DNA of 64,000 nt from Methylococcaceae bacterium (GCA_030693065.1 JAUYBL010000038.1:62001-126000), one strand, 5' to 3'. Counted from the first letter of the stretch, positions 38,662-47,564 are shown. Program-made: numbers and translations. The notes: generated by a model not told the origin, from the sequence alone.

Positions 38662-38847
38662 AATTTTTAAGCCCGTTTTTCAAGACTGCCGAGAAGTGTC
38701 TGAGCGCTTGACGGTGAGCAAGTGGTTGTATATCAGCCCAACAGAAAAGCTCTAGGCTTTAAGTTGAATCGAAGCGGGTGGTCAGAATCCATCCTATTTA
38801 GCTTTTGATCATACCATCTCAGCAAGAGGAACAAGAAAGAAGAACAC

Positions 38848-39063
38848 CTATCCAATCCTTGACCTTATTATCAAAATGACTGCTTTATTAAGTAGATCAG
38901 CCTTTCGCAGTTCAGCAAAAATTTTTTTCATACACTCATCACGGCCATATTTTTTGTAGTGCGCGACTACCGTTGGACCACCTGGTCGAGCCGCCAACCT
39001 TGCCAAGTTGCTGAATAATTCGGTGAGGAAATTCCCGGGGAGTGATTCTTGAATAGGGGTTAT
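38848..39063 (-). pseudogene. orphan protein fragment, no start codon
   Basis: In the 631-base gap, the minus strand has one frame open for about 71 codons between two stops. It reads PIQESLPGNFLTELFSNLAR, then LAARPGGPTVVAHYKKYGRD and ECMKKIFAELRKADLLNKAV. The composition and helical pattern look like genuine protein, but there is no ATG near the beginning (the only one is internal) and no ribosome-binding site. I do not recognise the family. It is probably the remains of a deleted gene, or else a chance frame. Confidence 0.4.
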
Positions 39064-39211
39064 TTAAATTGCTTAACGAGGACACTTTTTTCATTTTCAG
39101 TTAACTATTTCAATTAGCACAAATCACCACTATTATTCATGAAAATGAGTTGGTTATTGTTTTCCAACAATTAATCAATGTCCATCAACGCAACTTAACT
39201 TAATTACAAAA

Positions 39212-40285
39212 ATGAATAGCTTACTTATACAGGCTTGTCTTTTACTGATGATGGCGTTGGTATTAAATGCTTGTAGCGGTCCATCACCTTCGGTTAATGA
39301 CGAAAGTACCGCAGCCTATAGAACCACCACCCAGTCAAACACAATCTCATCGCAAAAAGTCTACCCACCAACTACTTACTCAGGGATGTTTCAAAAACCT
39401 GGCGAGCTTGAACCGGCAGTGGAGTTTTGGCGTAAAACCTATGCTGTCTGGCATCGCTCTGAAGTAGCATTTCATGATGATCGCTACATGGATGTAATTT
39501 ATGAAGTGATGGTATTACCAGGGTATGTTGCTGAAGGCCTGACCAGTGATCAAAAAGCCATCGTCAGCCAACGCCGCGATTTTTGGAAAGCTCAATTAGC
39601 AGGTCTGGAAAATAAATTGCGCTATAACACACCATTAAATGCAAGCGACCGGCAATTGATCGCCAAACTGCAAAGTAGCGGCCATCAGCTTAATAAATTA
39701 TTGATTGGCGCTTCCGAGCGGGTACGATCACAACGAGGTACACGGGAACGCTTCAAACGCGGCCTTGAGATTAGTGGACGCTACGCTACGCAATTTCGAA
39801 AAATCTTCCGTAACGCCGGTTTGCCGGAAGAACTGGCTCTTCTTCCTCATGTTGAATCCTCGTTTCAACCGGCTGCAAAATCCTCCGCTGGCGCGGTTGG
39901 GATGTGGCAATTTACTAAATCTGCGGCAAAAACCTTTATGCCTGGCAACGGTCGGGTTGATCAACGCCTTGATCCTGTTGCTTCTGCCTATGGTGCTGCG
40001 CGTTATCTTAGTTACGCCTATGGCAAATTGGGCGACTGGCCGACGGCAATCACTTCCTATAATCACGGCATTGGTGGTATGAAACGGGCACAAAGCCAAA
40101 CAGGTCGCAATTTTGCCAATATCGTTACGGCTTACAACGGACCAGCGTTCGGATTTGCTTCTCGTAATTATTATGCCCAGTTTCTGGCAGCACGCGAGAT
40201 TGCAAGCAATCCGAAACAGTATTTCGCAGAAGGAGTGCAATATGAATCGCCTCTGGGGGCCGGGCAATATCTGGCCGTGGAATAA
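39212..40285 (+). CDS. lytic transglycosylase, lipoprotein (MltD-like GH23)
   Basis: A 357-residue outer-membrane-anchored muramidase. A lipobox (LNAC) puts the acylated Cys at residue 21. The SLT domain carries the catalytic Glu at 215 (LPHVESSFQP) followed by SSAGAVGMWQF (225-235), the GH23 family 1 pattern, and later YLSYAYGKLGDWPTAITSYNHG. It cleaves peptidoglycan to 1,6-anhydro products. The C-terminal LysM repeats typical of MltD are missing, so it is a short form. No operon partners. Confidence 0.88.
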   Translation: MNSLLIQACLLLMMALVLNACSGPSPSVNDESTAAYRTTTQSNTISSQKVYPPTTYSGMFQKPGELEPAVEFWRKTYAVWHRSEVAFHDDRYMDVIYEVMVLPGYVAEGLTSDQKAIVSQRRDFWKAQLAGLENKLRYNTPLNASDRQLIAKLQSSGHQLNKLLIGASERVRSQRGTRERFKRGLEISGRYATQFRKIFRNAGLPEELALLPHVESSFQPAAKSSAGAVGMWQFTKSAAKTFMPGNGRVDQRLDPVASAYGAARYLSYAYGKLGDWPTAITSYNHGIGGMKRAQSQTGRNFANIVTAYNGPAFGFASRNYYAQFLAAREIASNPKQYFAEGVQYESPLGAGQYLAVE

Positions 40286-40431
40286 ATATTTTGTAGACGT
40301 ATTGGCACTGAATACCGATTTAGCGGCTTTGATGTACTTTTAAATTAGGGCTCACTGTCAGTAAGCGACCCTTCATACCTAAACTTAAGTGTGCTGTACG
40401 TTTCTATTTTGGCAAAATTACACGCATAAAA

Positions 40432-40452
40432 AAGCCCACTTAAAGTGGGCTT
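40432..40452. terminator. hairpin AAGCCCACTT...AAGTGGGCTT
   Basis: Ten-base arms separated by one base (effectively an 8-bp stem). The T-run lies on the minus-strand side (AAAAAAA just before it on the plus strand), while a looser T-rich stretch follows on the plus strand at 40462-40467. It may be a bidirectional terminator for the transglycosylase gene, which ends 146 bases upstream. Confidence 0.55.
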
Positions 40453-40651
40453 CGTCCAGTATTTTTTATATTTTTATGTGGACGCCTGCCATTAAGAATG
40501 GCAGTTTAATTTGTTGCGTTTATTATTATAAATTTACCGCGTTACCGGTCGCCTTCCTCCCCCGTTTAAAAATCACGATTCTTGCGAGTCGTAACAGCCT
40601 TGCTCAAGGTGGGGCAAGTCTATTTGATTTAAAACCCATTGTCCAGCAAAA

Positions 40652-40670
40652 GTGCGACAAATTGTCGCAC
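40652..40670. promoter_or_regulatory. perfect 19-bp palindrome upstream of the btuB promoter
   Basis: GTGCGACAA-A-TTGTCGCAC is exactly symmetrical and lies about 78 bases upstream of the predicted -35 element. There is no T-tract, so an operator is more likely than a terminator. The regulator is unknown. Confidence 0.45.
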
Positions 40671-40747
40671 CTTAAACGCCGCTATAAATTGGTTACCCGT
40701 AACACCCTAAAAGCTCAAATTTTAAACTGCCTTAAAACGATTGCAAC

Positions 40748-40775
40748 TTGCCTTATCGACTCAAGTCTCTATAAT
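40748..40775 (+). promoter_or_regulatory. sigma70-type promoter for the cobalamin riboswitch transcript
   Basis: TTGCCT (40748-40753) and a perfect TATAAT (40770-40775) with 16 bases between them. Transcription would begin near 40783, just before the riboswitch aptamer. Confidence 0.65.
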
Positions 40776-40794
40776 CGCCGCTTCTTTCAGGTTC

Positions 40795-40975
40795 CATTGA
40801 CCCTTTAAAATCAATGGTTAAACGGGAAGTCGGTAAGGTCTACACCAATTCCGACGCTGCCCCCGCAACGGTATGTAAGTAAAGAGTCATCTTTAATAAG
40901 CCACTGTGTTTTATGCATGGGAAGGTGATGATTCAGGCAAACACCACTTACAAGCCCGGAGACCGGCCCGAAAGA
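40795..40975 (+). ncRNA. cobalamin (adenosylcobalamin) riboswitch
   Basis: The conserved blocks occur in order: a GGTTAAACGGGAA box, a variable stem with GTCGGT/ATTCCGAC, the GCTGCCCCCGCAACGGTATGTAAG-type core (seen as GCTGCCCCCGCAACGG then TATGTAAG), AGCCACTG, a GCATGGGAAGGTG block, and the B12 box AGCCCGGAGACCGGCC at about 40953-40968. It lies in the leader of a BtuB-type receptor, the expected target. Bound cobalamin should reduce expression. The mechanism (sequestering the ribosome-binding site or terminating transcription) is not evident from the following 130 bases. Confidence 0.94.
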
Positions 40976-41103
40976 CAATTCGGCACAGCGGCGGGCTGTC
41001 GGCGAAGCGATAGCTCAATCTTGCGTTGCCTCTTATCGTTTTTCTGCATGTTCTCCTCTGTGATTTATTCAACCTGTTGCGTGGGCGGCGCAAAGGAACA
41101 ATC

Positions 41104-42978
41104 ATGCAAAAAACACTCATATTCAGCAGCTTATTGCTGACGGGCTTTAATGCCCAATCAGAAACCGACACAACATCTACTGACTCAGTTAATCTTCCTG
41201 ATCTGGTGGTAACAGCAACTAGAACTGCTGTTGCCAAAGAGCAATTATCTGCGGCGGCTACCGTGTTTACCCGCAAAGATATTGAACGGCTGCAAGTTCA
41301 ATCCCTACCCGATTTATTAAAAAACACTGTTGGCGTAGACGTCGCTCAGAATGGCGGCTTGGGTAAAACCAGCAGTGTGTTCATGCGTGGCACCAATTCT
41401 GATCACGTCTTGGTATTAGTCGACGGAATTAAGTTTAGTTCTGCCACCAGTGGTAAATCAGCTTTTGAATTTATTCCTATCGATCAAATCGAGCGCGTCG
41501 AAATAATCAAAGGCCCCCAATCCAGCTTATACGGCTCAGAAGCCATTGGCGGCGTCATCCAGATTTTTACTCGTAAAGGCAATACTTCAGATAAGCCGCG
41601 CGTTACATTGGATGCAGGCGGCGGCTCTTATGACACATTCAAAACCTCCGGTACCATCAACGGCAGTTGGCAAAACAGTTGGTATAACTTGGGTGTATCG
41701 CATATTAATACGAAAGGATTTAACGTAAGACAGCCGGTATATGGGCCATATGGTACTAATGAGCCGGATAAAGACGGTTATTACAACACTGGACTTAATG
41801 CCAGAGTTGGCCATCGTTTCGATAACAATGCCGAAGTTGAGGCGTTTTTTCTGCGTTCGGAAGGCCAAAATAAATATGACGGCACGCTTGATAAAAATGG
41901 AAAACCACAAGATAACACCGGCAACAAAAGTGACTTTGTCGAACAGGTTGTTGGGGCATCCGGCAGTATGAATTTACTGGATAGCTGGCGTTCAACTTTA
42001 CGTTTTGGTCAAAGCCGCGATGATGGCGATAACTTTAGACCGTCTGGTTTATTTTATAGCCGTTTTAATACCACACGTTGGAATACCAGCTGGCTTAATG
42101 AAGTTGCTTTATCTGAGGAACACAAGCTTGTTATAGGCTCGGACTACCGCTTGGATGAAGTTGAAAGCTCAACCAAATACAACGAACGGTCTCGCTATGA
42201 CGTAGGCGTATTTACCGAACTGCACAGCCAACTTTTCGATGATCATTTTGTTAACGCGGCGGTGCGTTGGGATAAAAACGAAGCATTTGGCGACTATGTC
42301 ACCGGTAATGTGGGCTGGCGTTATAACTGGAATTACGGCGTAAGTTTATTGGCAAATTTTGGTAATGCTTTTAAAGCCCCCTCGTTTAATGATTTGTACT
42401 TTCCAAATTATGGCAACCCAAATCTACAGCCAGAAGAATCAACCTCAGTAGAGACCGGTCTTGCCGGTAATCATGACTGGGGACAATGGGAGATTCGGGC
42501 TTACCACACCAATATTGACAATTTAATCATCTCCGTCACTAATCCAATAACCAAACTACCCAACGCTCAAAACGTCAACAATGCCCAAATTGACGGTATC
42601 GAATCGGAAATTTCCACCCAACTGTTGGGCTGGAACGGCAAGCTGGGGATGAATCTGTTAAGCCCTGTTGATAGAAAAACTAACTTGCAACTGCCGAGAC
42701 GCGCCGAACAAACCTTGTCATTCGATTTATCCAAAAGCTTTGGCGCTATTGATGTGGGGGCTAATGTGCTGGCGCAAGATTATCGGTATGACGATGTTAA
42801 AAACAAAAATCAGGTCGCGGGTTTTGTCACCGTTGACCTTCGCTCTGCTTATCACATCAATAACAACTGGATGCTAAGCGCAAAGTTGAGTAATTTGTTG
42901 GACAAAAACTATCAGACTGTCGATACCTACAACACCGCCGATAGAAACTTTTTTGTCTCAGTGCATTACAATAACTGA
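41104..42978 (+). CDS. btuB: TonB-dependent vitamin B12 receptor BtuB
   Basis: An outer-membrane receptor of 624 residues that takes up cobalamin with energy from TonB. After a signal peptide (about 1-19, NAQSE) comes the TonB box (PDLVVTATR, 32-40) and a plug domain (FMRGTNSDHVLVLVDG, IERVEIIKGPQSSLYGSEAI). The 22-strand barrel ends in an aromatic-rich FFVSVHYNN. A longer frame starts at 41026, but the ATG at 41104 has AAGGA 8 bases upstream and starts a proper signal peptide. The cobalamin riboswitch upstream and the BtuM-like gene downstream support the substrate. Confidence 0.94.
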   Translation: MQKTLIFSSLLLTGFNAQSETDTTSTDSVNLPDLVVTATRTAVAKEQLSAAATVFTRKDIERLQVQSLPDLLKNTVGVDVAQNGGLGKTSSVFMRGTNSDHVLVLVDGIKFSSATSGKSAFEFIPIDQIERVEIIKGPQSSLYGSEAIGGVIQIFTRKGNTSDKPRVTLDAGGGSYDTFKTSGTINGSWQNSWYNLGVSHINTKGFNVRQPVYGPYGTNEPDKDGYYNTGLNARVGHRFDNNAEVEAFFLRSEGQNKYDGTLDKNGKPQDNTGNKSDFVEQVVGASGSMNLLDSWRSTLRFGQSRDDGDNFRPSGLFYSRFNTTRWNTSWLNEVALSEEHKLVIGSDYRLDEVESSTKYNERSRYDVGVFTELHSQLFDDHFVNAAVRWDKNEAFGDYVTGNVGWRYNWNYGVSLLANFGNAFKAPSFNDLYFPNYGNPNLQPEESTSVETGLAGNHDWGQWEIRAYHTNIDNLIISVTNPITKLPNAQNVNNAQIDGIESEISTQLLGWNGKLGMNLLSPVDRKTNLQLPRRAEQTLSFDLSKSFGAIDVGANVLAQDYRYDDVKNKNQVAGFVTVDLRSAYHINNNWMLSAKLSNLLDKNYQTVDTYNTADRNFFVSVHYNN

Positions 42979-43014
42979 CAAAACAATGGCCATGGATGGC
43001 TTTAACCTTAAAAC

Positions 43015-43602
43015 ATGACTAGAGATACCAATATGACCGCTAACCAATTACCAAAAATCGATTTTTTACCCGTCGCGTTAATCGCGCTGATGGCTCTGAC
43101 TCGCTTTCACCACTTTGGTGATTTCCTACATTTACCTGATGCCTCATTAGCGGCTTTTTTCTTTGCCGGTTTTTATCGTAAAAAAATATTGTTTATATTT
43201 TTGCTGGCGTTAGCCGCATTTATTGATTATGTCGCCATCAAAGGCGGCACCAGCAGCTGGTGCGTTTCACCCGCCTATGTTTTTTTAATTCCTACTTACG
43301 CGGCAATGTGGCTCGCGGGTCGCTACAGTGCCGCCTTCAAAACCCTGACAACACTAGAGTTTGCAAAATCGTTCGCTTCAGCCGCACTCGCCACATCAAC
43401 AGCATTTCTTATTTCTAATGGCAGCTTTTATCTACTGTCCGGCCGCTACCCAGATACATCGTGGGCACAGTACATAGAACGAGTAGCCAAATACTATCCG
43501 CCCTATACCGCTTCTGCGCTGATTTATATCCTGGCTGGTTACGCAGTTTTCAAGCTATACAAATCTCTTCCAGCACAACAAAGTCAACAAGGCATCCATT
43601 AA
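43015..43602 (+). CDS. btuM: BtuM-like cobalamin permease (solitary ECF S-component family)
   Basis: 195 residues with about six helices. BtuM is a small inner-membrane B12 transporter of Gram-negative bacteria, related to ECF S-components but working without the ECF module. In the characterised protein a single cysteine near position 80 binds and decyanates cobalamin. Here a single cysteine at 83 (77 if translation begins at ATG 43033) sits in TSSWCVSPAYVFLIP, preceded by LTRFHHF and LPDASLAAFFFAG. It follows btuB by 36 bases, so the riboswitch controls both. A terminator follows at once. The start is ambiguous: the second ATG has a slightly better GAGA upstream. Confidence 0.78.
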   Translation: MTRDTNMTANQLPKIDFLPVALIALMALTRFHHFGDFLHLPDASLAAFFFAGFYRKKILFIFLLALAAFIDYVAIKGGTSSWCVSPAYVFLIPTYAAMWLAGRYSAAFKTLTTLEFAKSFASAALATSTAFLISNGSFYLLSGRYPDTSWAQYIERVAKYYPPYTASALIYILAGYAVFKLYKSLPAQQSQQGIH

Positions 43603-43604
43603 TG

Positions 43605-43644
43605 TAAAAAGCGCAAGTTTCGCCTTGAAACTTGCGCTTTTTTT
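43605..43644. terminator. strong bidirectional terminator
   Basis: AAAAAGCGCAAGTTT (43606-43620) pairs with AAACTTGCGCTTTTT starting at 43628, with a T-run on either strand. It closes the btuB-btuM transcript and also serves the convergent small-protein gene. Confidence 0.93.
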
Positions 43645-43682
43645 ATCAAATTCAGCCTCGCTTCACCCGTTTTAACAGCTTA

Positions 43683-44075
43683 TCACTCAGCAATTTTCAC
43701 CAGCCAACCATCAGCGCCTTTGCAATTGCTTTGGCCATCTGCGCTGATGGCAATTCTGGCGTAGGTAGCAGTTAAGGATTTGGGTAATTCGCCACTTACC
43801 TCAAAACTGCCCGACTCTCTTGGCGTGACTTTAATAGCCACTGGCTGGCCTTTTACCAACACTTTTATGCTGTCAGGATAGGTATTAGCAGAGGCGGTAA
43901 ATGAAAAAGCGGCGCCCGGAGCAACTTCGGCATTTTCAGTCGGCACCCATTCAGTAAATTTGGGTTTGGTGCACGCTTTTGAACTACTGGAACTTCCGCC
44001 ACCGTAAGCCCAAGCAGTACTGGTAAAAATCATCAGAGTTAGAATCCATAAGCTGCTGTATCGTTTCATTATCAT
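43683..44075 (-). CDS. small exported protein of unknown function
   Basis: 130 residues with a signal peptide (cleavage after AWA at about residue 23), then a Gly/Ser linker (YGGGSSSSSK) and a compact beta-rich domain. This domain has two cysteines (KACTKPKF and SNCKG) that could form a disulfide in the periplasm. The pattern FTEWVPTENAEVAPGAAFSF resembles an immunoglobulin-like fold. I do not recognise a named family. It stands alone, convergent with btuM. Confidence 0.7.
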   Translation of the reverse strand: MIMKRYSSLWILTLMIFTSTAWAYGGGSSSSSKACTKPKFTEWVPTENAEVAPGAAFSFTASANTYPDSIKVLVKGQPVAIKVTPRESGSFEVSGELPKSLTATYARIAISADGQSNCKGADGWLVKIAE

Positions 44076-44178
44076 GCCTCGTCGGTTGTTATTTTTATTA
44101 GCTGCCTACACCGCTTAACTGATTTCCAGAGATTGTCAAACTTGCCACCAATTAAACGATAGCGTTGGCATCGCAATG

Positions 44179-45081
44179 TTAGCCGTTGTCCTCAACCAGC
44201 ACCGCATCCAGCATTTCCAGAAATACCCGTGTTTTAGCAGGCATCAGCCGCCGTCCAGGAAATACTGCCCAGGCCGCCACCGAAGGCAAGCACCATTCCG
44301 GCAATACTCTGACTAATTCGCCAGTTCGAAGATAAGACGCTGCATACTGATCGGGTACCGCAACAATCCCCAAGCCACTGTTAGCCAGCCGCACCAGCAA
44401 ATCCGGCGAATTGGCGATAATATGCGCGGACGGCTTACCTTGCCACTGCTGATTGCCGCGCGACAACGTCCAAGTCGCCGCGCCGCCGCTCTGGCTTAAA
44501 ATGCATAAAGTATGATGGTCTATCAAGGCATCGGGATGTTCTGGATGTGCGTGACTGGCGATGTAGGTTGGCGAGGCATAAAGTGCGGTAGTAAATAAGG
44601 CAATACGCCGCGCCACTAAGGTGGCATCGTCGGGTAAATCGCCCATGCGAATGGCTAAATCAAAGCCCTCGCCCAAGACATCGACGCGTCGCGGCGACAG
44701 ATCCATTTCCAGACTAATCGCCGGATAACGCTGCATGAAATCCGGTAAGTGAGCCGCTAAAAAGGAAGTGGCGAAATCACTGGGCATCGATACCCGTAAG
44801 CGACCACTCGGCACGGCCTGCCGATGCTGGACCACAGAGTTGGCTGCCTCCACCTCCACCACCAGTTGCCGAGCGTGTTCAAGCAAGCTCGTGCCAAACT
44901 CGGTCAAGATCAGTTTGCGGGTGGTGCGTTGCAGCAAACGCTCGCCCACTCTGCTTTCCAATTCCGCTATGCGCCTGGAAACAGTCGATTTAGGCAAACC
45001 CACCCGTTCAGCAGCGCGGCTAAAACTGCCGCTATCAACAATTCGAGCAAAAAGCAGTAGATCATTTGCGTCAATATTCAT
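44179..45081 (-). CDS. LysR-family transcriptional regulator
   Basis: 300 residues. The N-terminal helix-turn-helix is DLLLFARIVDSGSFSRAAER then GLPKSTVSRRIAELE, followed by ERLLQRTTRKL and an effector-binding domain (VSMPSDFATSFLAAHLPDFM). This is the CrgA/AaeR-like branch. It is divergent from azoR with 108 bases between, so it probably controls azoR and the pirin gene in response to a quinone or electrophile. That role is inferred from geometry only. Confidence 0.9.
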   Translation of the reverse strand: MNIDANDLLLFARIVDSGSFSRAAERVGLPKSTVSRRIAELESRVGERLLQRTTRKLILTEFGTSLLEHARQLVVEVEAANSVVQHRQAVPSGRLRVSMPSDFATSFLAAHLPDFMQRYPAISLEMDLSPRRVDVLGEGFDLAIRMGDLPDDATLVARRIALFTTALYASPTYIASHAHPEHPDALIDHHTLCILSQSGGAATWTLSRGNQQWQGKPSAHIIANSPDLLVRLANSGLGIVAVPDQYAASYLRTGELVRVLPEWCLPSVAAWAVFPGRRLMPAKTRVFLEMLDAVLVEDNG

Positions 45082-45189
45082 TAGATTGTGCCGTCAGTAG
45101 AACAATGTTATCCATTTTAGGGGCTTATGTGGTGTTTTTGGAAGGAATAAAGTACCTCCAGCTTTTCAATAACCACTCGGAGAACAATC

Positions 45190-45786
45190 ATGAATATTCT
45201 GCAACTCAACACCAGCATTCGCGGCAACGATTCGCAATCCAGCCGTTTAGCAAAAATAATTGTCGAACGACTAACAGCAGTTAACCCTGCAGCCAGCCTG
45301 ACGATTCGGGATTTGGCGAGCAATCCGCAGCCAATGCTCGATGCAGATGCCCTCGAAGCTCTTTCGACACCCGCAGAGCAACGTACCCAAATACAAGCCG
45401 CCAGAGTAGCGCTGGACGATGCCTTGATTACGCAAATTCAGGCCACCGATATTCTGATGTTGGCGGTGCCGATGTACAACTTCGGGATACCCGTGCAATT
45501 AAAAAACTGGATTGATGCAATTTGCCGTGCTCAAGTCACTTTTCGTTATACCGAGCAAGGTCCGCAAGGCTTGCTTACCGGCAAAAAAGTGTATATTGCG
45601 TTGACGCGCGGCGGCGTGCATCGTGATTCTGCCAGTGATTCGCAAGCATCTTACTTGCAAACCGTACTCGGCTTTTTAGGATTGACCGATCTTAATTTTA
45701 TATATGCCGAAGGGCTGGCGATGGGTGAAGGTGCTGCGGAAGAAGCATTTACTCAAGCTGAAACCGACATAGCCGCCTTGGCCTGA
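45190..45786 (+). CDS. azoR: FMN-dependent NADH:azo/quinone reductase
   Basis: A 198-residue flavodoxin-fold oxidoreductase that reduces quinones and azo compounds with NADH, a defence against electrophiles. Motifs: NTSIRGNDSQSSRLA (FMN phosphate loop), MLAVPMYNFGIPVQLKNWID (seen as MYNFGIPVQLKNWID) and LTRGGVHRD, the last typical of AzoR. The length is normal. The pirin gene follows after 25 bases in the same direction, and a divergent LysR gene lies upstream. Confidence 0.92.
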   Translation: MNILQLNTSIRGNDSQSSRLAKIIVERLTAVNPAASLTIRDLASNPQPMLDADALEALSTPAEQRTQIQAARVALDDALITQIQATDILMLAVPMYNFGIPVQLKNWIDAICRAQVTFRYTEQGPQGLLTGKKVYIALTRGGVHRDSASDSQASYLQTVLGFLGLTDLNFIYAEGLAMGEGAAEEAFTQAETDIAALA

Positions 45787-45811
45787 ACTTATTGTTAGAC
45801 AGGAGCAGATC

Positions 45812-46678
45812 ATGAACACCACTATCACCAAAACCGTGCAACATCCGCGTAACATAGAGCAAATCATTACCGGTCAGCCTGTGACTGAAGGTGCCGGAGT
45901 AAAAATCATCCGGCTGGTCAGTCAACCGCTACACAGACGCCTTGATCCCTTCTTGATGCTGGATGCGTTTCGCAGCGACGATCCCAACGACTATCTGGCG
46001 GGCTTTCCCGATCATCCACATCGCGGCTTTGAAACCGTGACTTTCATGATCGCCGGGCGTATGCGTCATCGCGATAGCGCCGGGCACGAAGGCCTGCTGC
46101 AAAACGGTGGCGTGCAATGGATGAACGCCGGTGCCGGTGTTATCCACTCGGAAATGCCGGAACAAGAAGGCGGCGTCATGGAAGGCTTTCAGCTTTGGCT
46201 TAATTTATCTGCCAAAGACAAGCTATCAGCCCCGTGGTATCGGGATATTGCAGCGGAGACGATTCCCACCTTCGAAACCGGCGGTGTAACGGTTAATGTG
46301 ATTGCTGGCGCCAGTCATGGCATTGAGGGCGCAGTGACCAGGCCGGTCACCGAGCCGTTGTATCTTGATTTACATCTGGAAGCAGGCAGCGGTTTCGAGC
46401 AAGCGTTGCCCGATGGCTATAACGGTTTTATCTATGTTTATCGCGGTGCGGTCAGTGTTGGCGACAAGACCGTTGCGGAAAGACAACTAGGTATTCTGGC
46501 AAACAACGCCGCTAGCGATGGTGTGGTCTTGCAAGCCGAACAAGCCGCCCGCGTGTTATTGATTGCCGGTCGTCCTTTAAAGGAGCCGATCGTGCAACAT
46601 GGCCCGTTTGTAATGAATACCGAAGAGGAAATCATCAAAGCAGTTAGCGATTTTCGTCACGGTCGTTTAGCTGTTTGA
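45812..46678 (+). CDS. pirin family protein (bicupin)
   Basis: A 288-residue bicupin. The N-terminal metal-binding cupin carries the pirin pattern: FPDHPHRGFETVTFMIAG (two His and later a Glu), HRDSAGHEG, GGVQWMNAGAGVIHSEMPE. The C-terminal cupin lacks metal ligands, as in known pirins. Bacterial pirins such as YhhW act as quercetin dioxygenases or redox-linked regulators. AGGAG lies 8 bases before the ATG. It is co-oriented with azoR, a common pairing. A palindromic repeat just downstream probably ends the transcript. Confidence 0.92.
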   Translation: MNTTITKTVQHPRNIEQIITGQPVTEGAGVKIIRLVSQPLHRRLDPFLMLDAFRSDDPNDYLAGFPDHPHRGFETVTFMIAGRMRHRDSAGHEGLLQNGGVQWMNAGAGVIHSEMPEQEGGVMEGFQLWLNLSAKDKLSAPWYRDIAAETIPTFETGGVTVNVIAGASHGIEGAVTRPVTEPLYLDLHLEAGSGFEQALPDGYNGFIYVYRGAVSVGDKTVAERQLGILANNAASDGVVLQAEQAARVLLIAGRPLKEPIVQHGPFVMNTEEEIIKAVSDFRHGRLAV

Positions 46679-46684
46679 CGCGTT

Positions 46685-46753
46685 GTAGGAGCGGGCCTTG
46701 CCCGCGAATGGGTTACGGCATCGCTCATATCACGGGCAAGGGCCCGCTCCTAC
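46685..46753. repeat. REP-like palindromic repeat between convergent genes
   Basis: GTAGGAGCGGGCCTTGCCCG (46685-46704) is matched by its inverted copy at 46733-46753 with a one-base bulge. This GTAGGAGCGGGC...GCCCGCTCCTAC type is a common dispersed intergenic repeat of gammaproteobacteria. It lies between the converging pirin and superoxide dismutase genes and may serve as their terminator. Confidence 0.85.
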
Positions 46754-46769
46754 CTTTGGACGCTCCAAC

Positions 46770-47534
46770 TCATCGAACGCCAGCCACCTGCCAAATGGCC
46801 CGGGCTTTTAATGCCCTTTCCAAACGTGCTGACACTGTCTCCCAATGAATATTACGGAAGAACGCATCGACATAAGTTGTCGCCGCTGCGCCGTAATCCA
46901 TCTGATAAGAATGTTCATACATATCCAGCACCAACACCGGCAGCGTCGCGGTCGGCGCATGCGCATGATCCCATTGCCAATAGTTTTCCAATAAACCGGT
47001 GTGCAGGTTATAACCGAGTACAACCCAACCGGAACCGCCACCTAGTCCTGCGCCCAAACGGCGGAATTCTTTTTCCCATATTTCCACACTACCGAATGCT
47101 TCCGTCAGTGCCTTTTGCAATGCGGCATCGGCTTTACCTGCCCCGCCCAAATTACCGAAATAAAGTTCATGCAACACCACCGAACCCGTGCGCAGTAAAT
47201 GTTCGCGCTTAAGATCGTTGTAGATAAACGCGGGCAGATTGGCATCATCCAGAAAACTCGTCAGTTTTAGTTTGACGGCATTCAAGGCCTTAACCGATCC
47301 GGCATAGTTGTTTTCCCAATGAGAACGAATCAATTTTTCGGAAATGCCATCTAATTTGGCTGGATCAAACGGTAAGGCTTTGACTTCATGGCTGGCTGCA
47401 AATGCCGCTGGGATTGGTGTAACAAGACCAGCGGCTGGGGCTAAATCTGCCGCCTGAGCCTCAGAACCCAAGGCCGCCAGCACCACTGCGCTGGAAGCTG
47501 ATACTAAAAAATCGCGACGCGTTTGTGATGACAT
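46770..47534 (-). CDS. Fe/Mn superoxide dismutase family protein with Tat signal (ChrC-like)
   Basis: 254 residues. A Tat signal (TRRDFLVSASSAVVLAALG) predicts folded export to the periplasm. Metal-ligand positions are recognisable: His in RSHWENNYAG, His in VLHELYFGNLGG, and Asp and His in LDMYEHSYQMDYG, although the usual DxWEHAYYLDY is altered to DMYEHSYQMDY. GGAG lies 8 bases before the ATG at 47534; the longer frame from 47552 is rejected. It begins 31 bases after chrA on the same strand. In the Ochrobactrum chrBACF operon chrC encodes a superoxide dismutase homologue, so it is probably the third gene of a chrB-chrA-chrC unit. Confidence 0.85.
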   Translation of the reverse strand: MSSQTRRDFLVSASSAVVLAALGSEAQAADLAPAAGLVTPIPAAFAASHEVKALPFDPAKLDGISEKLIRSHWENNYAGSVKALNAVKLKLTSFLDDANLPAFIYNDLKREHLLRTGSVVLHELYFGNLGGAGKADAALQKALTEAFGSVEIWEKEFRRLGAGLGGGSGWVVLGYNLHTGLLENYWQWDHAHAPTATLPVLVLDMYEHSYQMDYGAAATTYVDAFFRNIHWETVSARLERALKARAIWQVAGVR

Positions 47535-47564
47535 AGTTTTTCTCCATAACAAAATAAATGTCTG

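Noticed and set aside
40389-40808. Plus-strand open frame of 139 codons before btuB
   Set aside because: It runs through a hairpin, the 19-bp palindrome, the promoter and into the riboswitch, and its sequence has no recognisable domain.
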